Positions 55,843 to 64,000 of a DNA stretch of 64,000 nucleotides are shown one piece after another. The notes beneath the pieces were generated by a model. That model worked only from the letters and a program-made list of their open reading frames with translations. It was not told the DNA's origin and searched no databases. Source of the DNA: Hippopus hippopus (taxonomy: Eukaryota; Mollusca; Bivalvia; Cardiida; Cardiidae); assembly GCA_946811185.2 (NCBI GenBank), contig OX328097.1, positions 29,597,627 through 29,661,626 on the forward strand, written 5' to 3'. Positions within the stretch are counted from its first letter, which is position 1; each line of letters opens with the position of its first letter. Both the position numbers and the translations under genes were made by a program.

Positions 55843-55976
55843 CCCACTTGCTTGAGACACTTCAGAGCCCTAGCGTAGTTCTGTTGAAACAGGACATACA
55901 TGAAAATATGAGCTGTCGCCGTGATATGACTGAATGTTGAAAGCAACGTAAAACACCACTCAATCGATCAGTAAAA
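55843..55976 (+). repeat. MetaSINE, 5'-truncated copy
   Basis: cttgagacacttcagagccc, gccgtgatatgactgaatgt, gaaagcaacgtaaaacacc and a caatcgatcag tail. Confidence 0.7.
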
Positions 55977-56317
55977 CCTACTCGCTTGTCTAAATATACG
56001 TGATACGGTCGGAACGCCCCCGTTTTGCATTTGTTCACTCTTTCAGCGTCATTGGTGAAAACAAGAGGCTTTGCGGTCTTGATCTAAACTTTCCGCTTGT
56101 TTAGTCACGCATTTAAGGTAAAAATAAATCTCTGAATTTCAGTGGATCGTATTTTCAGCTGTCGTAAAGAGGTGGACTTGAGGCTATATACTGTATATTT
56201 GGCGCCGGTACAGTAGATTATTTAAATCTCATCTGTCACACAAACTGAGACCAGTAGCCTACTCAGTTGCCATTGACTGTATAGATCGCTCTGTAGCAAC
56301 AGTTTGCATGCATGGAA

Positions 56318-56515
56318 TTAGCGCTTAGGCTGCTAAGCATGTTTCGGGGCGCTTTTGCGGACAGTGTAGACCAAGATCAGACTGCACTGAACGTGCAGTC
56401 TGATTTTGGATCTACACTGTCCGCAGCGTTTTTTTCCCGTTGAAATTAACTTTAAAATCGCAATATTTGAGTTTTTCATAATTAAGCAGCATTTATATAG
56501 CAGCTAAAGGGTTAA
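56318..56515. repeat. family-C MITE
   Basis: TTAGCGCTTAGGCTGCTAAG at the left, GCAGCTAAAGGGTTAA near the right. Palindrome gcggacagtgtagaccaaga / ttttggatctacactgtccgc with mostly one-sided mismatches. A C' remnant precedes it at 56036-56175. Confidence 0.78.
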
Positions 56516-56689
56516 ACCAATTTGACAATCACAAGTGACAACAGACACGCCGACAACGGTTAGAAAATATTATCTACGATCTCTTTCTGATGCGAGACAC
56601 AAAACTGTCCATGAAACATTTTGTAACCCCATTCATAGAGTTCTGTCTTATCCTCTTGTAATGTTACCTTTCCTGCAAAAAATCTGGTA

Positions 56690-56990
56690 TTTTTAGCTTT
56701 CCCGTGGAAATGAGCTTTTGAAAACATAGTAAGAGAAGGAGAATTTTCTTCTCTTCTAGCATTTCAAACACAAATCCCATCATTTTAGGCCCCAATAATG
56801 TGTCAGCTGTTAACACTGTGATATTGGACAAATCTAAAATTTTGTCGTCTTGTAAAGATGGCTGTTTATTGTACATTTTATGGCCCATTTAAGGATCAGG
56901 TAATTTCTTCAACTTATATAATGACTCGCTTGGTATAATGCATCACCGAAATGCGTTAAATCCCCTTTTGACAGAGCGCGGTTCATATTT
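56690..56990. repeat. family-A remnant then family-B right end
   Basis: 56690-56870: gcttttgaaaacatagtaag ... ttggacaaatctaaaatttt. 56920-56990: cttggtataatgcatcaccg, aaatccccttttgacagagc, a truncated family-B copy. Confidence 0.55.
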
Positions 56991-57375
56991 TAGAATATGG
57001 ATAACCAAAATCAATGAAGGATGAGCGCAGGTATACACGTGAAAATAGAATCAAAAAGACGCACACAATTTCTCCTTGTCCTACAATGATTTTAATAAGC
57101 CGCGTACAAAATCCGTCTCCAGGTGGTGAAGAGTTTACCCATAGCATTATGTTTATGGACACTCAGCTTTTTACAGAAATAATTAGCGCAGGTCAACTCA
57201 AGATTGCCCAGATGGGTTAGTCTGATCCGAGATTTACACCTGTTAGAGATGTCCTGACCAGAACGGGAATCAATTTTTTGTAAACTGATATTTTCATTGA
57301 ACGAAGGGAATAAAAAGAGATCATTTTCATTTATCTCTTGGTTATCTGTATGTAAAAAAAAAACATGACAAGGTA

Positions 57376-57603
57376 TAACTCATTACCAAACGACAATATT
57401 TTAGGCTTGTCCAAATCGAAAGCATTTGCAGACAACAAAATAAAAGTGACTGAAAATTTGAAATTTGTTTTGGGAAGAGTAGAAAACATTGTGGGAAAAG
57501 GAGAAAATGCTGGTTACCAGCATTTTCTCCTTTTCCCACAATGTTTTCTAAAGGCTTCTTTCTCAGGGTCGTCAAAAGTAGGGATTGTGTGGTAATGGGA
57601 TAA
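57376..57603 (+). repeat. family-A MITE, perfect hairpin
   Basis: Ends TATAACTCATTACCAAACG / TGTGTGGTAATGGGATAA. 57481-57549 is a 34-bp arm, one central T and a 34-bp arm with no mismatch at all. Probably the youngest copy in the window. Confidence 0.88.
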
Positions 57604-57677
57604 TAGTTACATCGTAATACATAGAAAAGTGGAACTCATCGCTGAAACAAGACTTGACGCCCGTACCAATTTTTCGT

Positions 57678-57889
57678 TTAACCCTTGTTCTGCTGAAGAA
57701 GTTAAATGAAACTTTCAAGCCGATAGTAAAAACCCGAACAATTCCATCTGAAACTTATGTTTTGGAGAAAAATATCTCCTATTCGGACTCTGTACATCTA
57801 AGATCAGATTGCACGTTCTGTGCAGTCGGATCTCGATCTACACTGTCCGCAAAAGGTCAGTGAGTCGCGCTTAGCAACCTAAGCGTTAA
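57678..57889. repeat. family-C MITE
   Basis: TTAACCCTTGTTCTGCTG to CAACCTAAGCGTTAA. Inner arms catctaagatcagattgcac / gtgcagtcggatctcgatct, asymmetric. Confidence 0.75.
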
Positions 57890-58183
57890 CACTAGATAAG
57901 TCCCATGGAAGTGAAATTGGCTCAAAACGCATTCCATCAAATTTTCACTGTTTGATACCCCTATAGATCTAGTAGACAGCCTTTAAAAGAAGATTGTTAG
58001 AAAAGTGGCAATTGCTTGTTTCAGGAAACTGTTTCTTGTCTAACATTGTTGTTTTTGAAATCTTCCCGTCCACGTTTTGTCTGTTATGTTACTTGTATAT
58101 ACAGCTGTATGCCACAAAATGGTGCTCCAGAGAAAAGACACTTGGGTTTTGATAAACTTCGCCTTCCATAACCTGATATACAT

Positions 58184-58445
58184 GAGTCATGCTCTGTCTA
58201 AAGGGAGCTTAATGCATCTCTGTGATGCATTATACCAAGCAAGACACCACATGATTACGGACCCCCTAAAATCCATTTCGTTTAACGACTGCCCGGATCA
58301 TAATGAAGACAGGTCCTTTGACATGCAGGAAATCTAAAGATAGCAAAAAGTTTCGGCTCATGTCAGCCTGCGCGGTCTGCGCAGGCTGACATGAATCGAT
58401 ACTTTTTGCAGATGCATTAAGCCCCCTTTTCACAGAGCATGTCTC
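58184..58445. repeat. family-B MITE, reversed
   Basis: GAGTCATGCTCTGTCTAAAG to CAGAGCATGTCTC. Palindrome ctcatgtcagcctgcgcggt / tgcgcaggctgacatgaatc. Flanks acat / acaa suggest a decayed 4-bp duplication. Confidence 0.78.
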
Positions 58446-58729
58446 ACAAGTATTTTTAGACTTACAGATCTTTAGGTTATAGCCTATAGAGAGTGAAGCT
58501 TGTCACAAACTAAGCGCATATGTTCCACAGCTTCAGCTTTATTACACAGATATAGAGCAAATGAAAAAACATGGATACTTGTACTCGTATGTGGAATTTG
58601 TCCAGATAAGACCGAGATACTATTGAAAGCAGCCACTTAAAAGGTTTGTCACAATGTTTGGAAATGAATTCATAGACAAATGAACTCAAAGACTAAAGCA
58701 AAGTGTTATGTTAATCATTCATAGTTTAC

Positions 58730-58980
58730 ACGGAGTCTTAAGTCTTTATCAGGCGTTTAAATTAATGTTAAGACATCCAATTCGAAAGCAGTTGCAGACG
58801 ACAAATCAAATGTGGCTCAAATGGCGGGCCGGATTTTGTCCTATGGAGAAATAAAAAAAAAAATAGGAAGAGGAAAACAATGCCGGTTTTTCGTTCTCCT
58901 TTTTACAACGATGTTTATAATGTCTTCTTCCAAGGTTGTAAATATCACGTGACTGTGTCGTAAATGGTCGAAGTCGACTG
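58730..58980. repeat. family-A remnant
   Basis: gacatccaattcgaaagcag, ttgcagacgacaaatcaaat; the hairpin stem is mostly lost (ggaagaggaaaacaatgccg / tcgttctcctttttacaacg). Confidence 0.5.
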
Positions 58981-59083
58981 CAGTAAATTCGTTTCGGCTG
59001 TTAGTGAATCCACCTCAGTCCAAGGTTTACCGCGCTGTGCATTAAGCGACTTACATCCTTTATAATTATTCGTTTAATACTGT

Positions 59084-59297
59084 ACAGTTTGATTTTGAAT
59101 TTATCTTTCCAACATTATCTAAACGAAGATTTCCAACCAATAGTTAAAACTCAGAATTCTGCAAGTTCAAATTTCATTTCGTCCGAAATATCCTACTGTA
59201 CCGGACAGTGTAGTCCAAGATCAGACTGCACAGGACGTGCAGTCTGATCTTGATCTACGCTGTCCGTAAAAGCCCATTTAGCAGCCTCTAAGCTAAA
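59084..59297. repeat. family-C MITE directly upstream of a coding start
   Basis: Palindrome cggacagtgtagtccaagat / tcttgatctacgctgtccg (about 59206-59268), followed by gcccatttagcagcctctaa. Its right end is about 15 bp from the ATG at 59312. Confidence 0.75.
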
Positions 59298-59311
59298 TTC
59301 AGATTTTCAAG

Positions 59312-59432
59312 ATGGATCCAAAAGTGTATAAAAGACGTTACATTTACGGCATAATTGGAATATGTGCTCTACTAGCCACTGTATTCCTGATTCTTACGGT
59401 GTACTTCGCGACCAGAGACCAGGATTGTCCAG
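59312..59432 (+). CDS. probable first coding exon of a type II / single-pass membrane protein
   Basis: ATG in a strong context (A at -3, G at +4). Forty codons: a basic cytosolic start MDPKVYKRRYIY, a hydrophobic segment GIIGICALLATVFLILTVYF (residues 13-32), then ATRDQDCP and a GTAAGT donor after one base. The basic-then-hydrophobic order suggests a signal anchor with a luminal C-terminus, as in type II ectoenzymes. The rest of the gene was not found before 64000, and I cannot name the family. Confidence 0.6.
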
Positions 59433-59456
59433 GTAAGTTATTCTGTTATTGTAGTA

Positions 59457-59713
59457 CAAGGTGTCCGGAAAGTAAGGTAACACTTTTGTATATTTGTAAT
59501 ATGGCTCATAATTTCAAGTGAAGAAATAGAAATAAATGTACTTGTACATAAAACACGTGAGTTTTTTGTGTGATAATTTCATTCAGTTTTCACTACATCA
59601 CACACTTCTATACAGATTTTATATACATGTTGATATATTCTTATCTTTTAATCTGAAATTAACAGCCATATTCTATATGTAGAAAAGTGTTACCTTACCT
59701 TCCGGACACCCTG
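59457..59713. mobile_element. mariner-type MITE, 257 bp, TA duplication
   Basis: The left end CAAGGTGTCCGGAAAGTAAG and the right end inverted CAGGGTGTCCGGAAGGTAAG. TA at 59455-59456 and 59714-59715. Inserted 24 bp after the donor of the candidate first exon. No coding. Confidence 0.85.
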
Positions 59714-59715
59714 TA

Positions 59716-60935
59716 GCGGAGACCATGGCTTTTAGGCCTACTTCTTGGTATAAGTCTCAAATAAAAAAATATCAATTTGCGGTTGGGCTAAAATCTGGAC
59801 ATGTTTATTCTAAGGGCCTATGGGGGCCTTAATATCAAATAACTATAAATCTAATTGGGTATTTCACTTTTTCAACAATAAGCAAAACAATGAAGAAAAA
59901 AGAAACAATTACTGGCGTGGTTACTTTTTGTCATTTTTTTTTTTTTTTTATTCATTTTGAACCACAAAAGAGTTTCTATATCCATAAACCAGTAGATCTA
60001 CCTCTTATGCCGACTATCTTTTTTAGAAGATCATTCTTGTTGCTGCAGTTGTCTATTTTAGTTTCGTCTATTTTCTCATTTGCGTGTTTGCATGGCGTTT
60101 TGCACCGCTTTTAATAGTACCTCATTCATATCATGGCGAAAGTCTACATTGTTAAGTCTGTCATTGGTTTCATCGGAAATGAGCTAGGACTCTATAAAGT
60201 TTACATTGGGGTGATCAGCTTCGCACATATGGGAAACGAATTCTGGATTGCCTTATAGAAAATCCAACGGCCCAGTCTTTCACTGTCCAATGTCGACCTA
60301 AATGCCTTTTATGGATGGCATAGATTAAGATAAGACCGCAGAGAACGTCCAGTTTAATCTTAGATCTACACATTCCGCTTTCTGATTATAAACTTTGACC
60401 AAAAGCATCTCCAACTGTAGTGGAAATCCATTTTAGATCTCGGGAAAAAAAAAACACTCAATTTTTTACGCTCACAGCGAAAGAGCCCAAACCTCATACC
60501 CTTTTTTTATGTTTTCAGTTGACATAGAATAGAAAAACGTCAATATAATAGTTTCAAAGAAGATACCATGTTGTTGTTGTTGTTTTCATCAATAAGACAA
60601 TAATCGAAAAAACCTGTATTAAATATTTCGTGGTAATATTCTGAAATATTATAATGAGGTGGAAGGTATTTTGTCTATAAGCATGCGTACAGGCACATTC
60701 GGTTTATATTGTGCGAATGGACGCGGCCTCACAATACAATACATTTCCGTTACCATTTTCAAAACAAACCAGTTTCCCTCAACCATGGTGCTTCATTGGT
60801 AGCCAAATTTTGTACTTATATCACCCAGCCAAAACTCGCAGTTATCGCCTTACTATTTCTTGCCTATACCGACAGTATGTATATATATGCTTAGTAACTT
60901 GCCACATCACAATATACGTATAGATATATCTATAT
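59716..60935. other. intron or intergenic spacer, C-type remnant only
   Basis: At about 60285-60420 an old C-type copy (ggcatagattaagataagac ... cagtttaatcttagatctac). A (GTT)n run at about 60571. No exon recognised. Confidence 0.45.
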
Positions 60936-61196
60936 GAGCTATTCTCTGACAAAAAAAAAGGGCTTTAAGCATCTCCGTGATGTATGATACAAGGCAAGTC
61001 ATCACATAACAATGGATCCATAGCGAATTTTTTAAACAACAGACTGAATCATTAGGCAGACTGGTCATTTGATATATAGAAAATTGACCAATAGCGAAAA
61101 GTTTCGGCCAAGGTCAGCCTGGGCAGACTGCGCAGGCTGACCTGAAACGATACTTTTCACAGATGCATTAAGCCCCCTTTGCACAGAGCATGGCTC
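60936..61196. repeat. family-B MITE, ATAT target duplication
   Basis: GAGCTATTCTCTGACAAAAA to CAGAGCATGGCTC, with ATAT at 60932-60935 and 61197-61200. Palindrome ggccaaggtcagcctgggca / ctgcgcaggctgacctgaaa. Confidence 0.85.
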
Positions 61197-61527
61197 ATAT
61201 AGTTATACATGTATGTACAAAAACACCCAGAGGTAATGAGCAACGTCACTGGGTCTCCGCCTTCTGTCTCATTCTTATACTTGTGCTAAATTGTATATTT
61301 TACGAAAGAATCATCCGAAAGAAAGATGTGGCTTATCAGTTTGAACCGATGTCTTCGATCAGGTTCACAAAATTTCCCTCAACCACGTCATTGAGTCTCC
61401 GCTTCCGGTTTGACTTTTAGACTTGTGTTACTCTGTATTTTTACGACGAAATAAACAAAAGAAAAAAAAGTGGTAATCAGTCAACTAACGCCTAGATCTA
61501 CTTATATCTGCGATAAATTACATATAG
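61197..61527. other. spacer with a repeated 'ccctcaac cacgtca' motif
   Basis: Two short similar stretches (aacgtcactgggtctccgccttctgtct and aaccacgtcattgagtctcc, about 61240 and 61380) suggest a decayed duplication of about 140 bp. No gene seen. Confidence 0.35.
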
Positions 61528-61674
61528 GATCTGACATGAGTTGGCTTTGAGATAAAATTTTATTAAACGAGGCTAGGGAAAATGTTATTAAGCGAGCCTT
61601 AGGCGAGCTTGATAATATTTTTTCTTGGCGAGTTTAATAAAATTTTAGCTCAAACGCCAACGAATGTCAGATTC
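61528..61674. repeat. inverted repeat, 'ATCTGACAT ... ATGTCAGAT' element
   Basis: gatctgacatgagttggctt / caaacgccaacgaatgtcag with the inner arm gataaaattttattaaacga / gcgagtttaataaaatttta. The loop has ttaagcgagccttaggcgag. Related to 47396-47520. Confidence 0.7.
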
Positions 61675-62659
61675 TTTTTATCACATAACAATATTTCACA
61701 AATTATAGATCATCAGATGCTAAACAATCGATAGTTGCACCCGCGGTGTTATCCATTCACTTCTATGTAATGCGTACAAAATGACGTCAAAAATGACGTC
61801 ACACAATTGTGATATTAAAAGTGTATAAGATAAGAAAATTCGTAATGGGTATAATATGAAAAAGGCAAAGCCTCAATACGAGCGACGTGAATGATTTGTG
61901 GAACAAATATCTATTTATTCGAATGACGAGCTAGATTCTTGATCTTGAAATCAAAGGGTTTTGGGTTCGAATTCTGTCTTTGCCAAAACTAATTTTGAGC
62001 GTTGTCAAAAGTAGAAAACAGTTTTCTTTCGTAGATTTATACATGTGAAATAGGGCGAACTGTCCCTAATTTCCTGAACAAAATAAAGACAGTTCCTTGA
62101 CAATTTCGTTAAGTTATGTCCAGAAAAAATATCTTGAAATGATTATTGGTCAACATGTAAAGACCATCTTATGGGAACATTTCCTCACTGCATGTAGATC
62201 TAGATCTATATTAGAGAGACTTTGATTTTTACGAGGAATCCGTCAGTAGGTTGGGAAGAATACTAGTATTGAGCAGAGTACTGGTGAAAGGAACTTCAGG
62301 AATGCATGGTAGGTGCACTTGCCGCCGCAATGAATATACACACAAAAGGAATCGTCAATGCACAGGTCTACCCATGTTTTACCTGGAGTTTCTTTACAAT
62401 CAGAGTGCTTAGATCGCTAAAATCAGATTATAGACTATGTGGCTTTCCTTTTTCATCCCATCTGCTTTCCTAACATCCGTCGTTGAAACAGTGATCAGTG
62501 CAGAGACAGGAATGAATTCTGTCTCAATGACAAGATCTAGATCTATCATCATTCCTAAGAAAGAAATTTGCCATAGATATCCAACTTATGGCAAAAATAC
62601 GCCAAACTTTTCGATCTATTAACAAGCTTTCGTAACATTAAATAGATCTAAATATATTT
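61675..62659. other. spacer, nothing recognised
   Basis: AATGACGTCAAAAATGACGTCA near 61780 gives two CRE-like TGACGTCA sites 14 bp apart. No coding region or element end identified. Confidence 0.45.
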
Positions 62660-62917
62660 GAGCCATGTTGCGATAAAAGAGGGTTTAATGCATCTCTGTG
62701 ATGTATGATACCAAGCAAGTCATCACATAATTATACATCCATATTGTATGATAACTGAATGAATCAAAAGGCATGCAAACTGGTCCTTTGACATGTAGAA
62801 CGTTGAAAAATAGATCTAGCACAGAGGTTTGACCCAGGTTAGCTTGCGCGGACTGCACAGGCCGACCTGGGTCGATAGCTTTTTGCAAATGCATTAAGCC
62901 CCCTTTTTACAGATCAT
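62660..62917. repeat. family-B MITE, right end damaged
   Basis: GAGCCATGTTGCGATAAAAG at the left; gcattaagccccctttttac then agatcataaa at the right, where GAGCATGGCTC has decayed. Palindrome acccaggttagcttgcgcgg / acaggccgacctgggtcgat. Confidence 0.72.
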
Positions 62918-63485
62918 AAATCCGGCTTTCTCTGTAAATGGTATTTTGAAAAAGCCAAAAAACTAGTTTAGTCATGATTTCTTCGACACAATGTTTTCCC
63001 CGAAAAACGGCTCGTGCATGACGTATGATTAATGACGTCATTATTTTCTAGCATAGATCATTACGTACGTTTATACACAAATAGACACTTAACACGCTGA
63101 AAGTAAGTAAGAAATTAGATAATCTGTACTCATTAAACTGAAAATGATTTTAAGTAATCATCCAATCGGTAGATCATTTTTGACCAATCAGGTACTTGTG
63201 CGAAAGATTGTCATACGTGTGACGCTGTGCGACTAACCGGAAGACACTCAATTTTTAAGTCATCCCTATTTAGATTTAGACTAAAACCCAGAACGAAGTC
63301 GGAATTTCATTTTTGAAAATCTAGAACGGTATTACCGCAAAACGAGCTTCGCTCGTTACGGGCTTTGCCCGTAACTCGCTGTCGCTCGTTATTACTCTGA
63401 AAACAAGGGAGGTTATGTGATAAATAAAAATCTCAGTAAATATTTTACCTTCTTTGAGAAAAACTTTGGAAAAAAAGTAATAGGT
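62918..63485. other. spacer with GC-rich paired hairpins
   Basis: At about 63340-63395 two short hairpins lie side by side: CGAGCTTCGCTCG and TACGGGCTTTGCCCGTA, followed by CTCGCTGTCGCTCG. TTATGTGATAAATAAA follows, as beside the 47396 and 61528 elements, so this is probably a related element. Confidence 0.45.
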
Positions 63486-63696
63486 TTAAACCCTTAGGCT
63501 GCTAACCGTGACTCACTGACCTTATGTGGACAGTGTAGATCAAGATCAGACTGCACAGAATTACAGTCTGATCTTGGATCTACACTGTCCGATAAGGAGA
63601 TACATTTCTCCGAAAAAAAGTTTGAAATAGCATTATTCGGTTTTTTATAATAGCCTTGAAAGTTTTATTTAATTTATTGAGCAGGACAAGGGTTAA
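63486..63696. repeat. family-C MITE, full length
   Basis: TTAAACCCTTAGGCTGCTAA to GCAGGACAAGGGTTAA. Palindrome ggacagtgtagatcaagatc / gatcttggatctacactgtcc. 63697-64000 shows nothing further. Confidence 0.8.
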
Positions 63697-64000
63697 CCAC
63701 AAAGAACAGAGGATTGCTTGTCATTTTATCATATTGGCACCGATGATCGGCGCTTTCGCAAAACGCCAGGCCGCGAAGGTCAGTCTTCACATAAACGATG
63801 TTGGGCCAAACACTTCGCTTATCTCTTAAAGGCCCAGTAAAGGCCAAAACATCAAAGCAGGTGTCATAATACATTTAAATTTAAATCATACCATTAAAAT
63901 GTATGAAAAATATTGTGGAGTTGACAGTCTGTTATCGTGTGGTCGGGCCATATGTTAGTCGCTGGCAGAAAAAAGAATTTTAAAATCAGGCAAAAAGTAA

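Noticed and set aside
61775..61805. Paired TGACGTCA sites as a CREB-regulated promoter
   Set aside because: The two sites are real, but no start codon or exon lies downstream within the window, so a promoter cannot be supported.
62437..62622. 61-codon open frame with a hydrophobic start
   Set aside because: No splice sites or family resemblance; the Ser/Arg-rich remainder looks random.

Overview
The window is eukaryotic, AT-rich and intron-dense, most likely from a bivalve mollusc. The evidence is a 23-exon metazoan gene with GT-AG introns, a MetaSINE-type tRNA-derived SINE, and long interspersed elements of the 'GCTCACCTGAG...CTCAGGTGAGC' and 'GGTCAAAGGTCAAGGTCA' types that I associate with bivalve genomes. 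The species assignment is inference.

One gene dominates. Positions 9599-42519 (+) carry 23 coding exons of the Ras guanine-nucleotide exchange factor Son of sevenless (SOS1-like). The joined reading frame is open for 1224 codons plus stop, and every junction keeps phase. It covers the histone fold, DH, PH, REM and CDC25 domains and a proline-rich tail with Grb2/Drk SH3 sites. The first coding exon (about 30-35 residues) was not found and probably lies upstream. Known functional residues are mostly kept (WEG, LER and ILKTEEGN motifs), but the Trp equivalent to human W729 in the allosteric Ras pocket is Met here.

Layout: 1-9598, upstream/intron 1, with three tandem-unit mobile elements; 9599-42519, SOS; 42520-about 45330, candidate 3' UTR full of small hairpin elements; 45890-52325, a tandem-unit element followed by a transposon nested in another repeat; 52790-59300, a belt of palindromic MITEs, a SINE and a fold-back Tc1 remnant; 59312-59432, a probable first coding exon of an unidentified single-pass membrane protein; 59433-64000, more MITEs and nothing else recognisable.

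Most of the rest is short palindromic mobile DNA. Family A (about 220 bp, 34-bp hairpin arms) and family C (about 200 bp, 28-bp arms) both end in TTAA followed by CCCTT, as piggyBac-like elements do. Family B (about 262 bp) makes 4-bp target duplications. A 1.1-kb family with 6-bp duplications occurs twice; one copy holds a 2.8-kb second transposon whose exact empty site is preserved in the other copy. The most unusual signal is that some hairpins carry matched changes in both arms, suggesting arm-to-arm correction. Two elements abut SOS splice acceptors. I found no prokaryote-type system, CRISPR array or viral gene.
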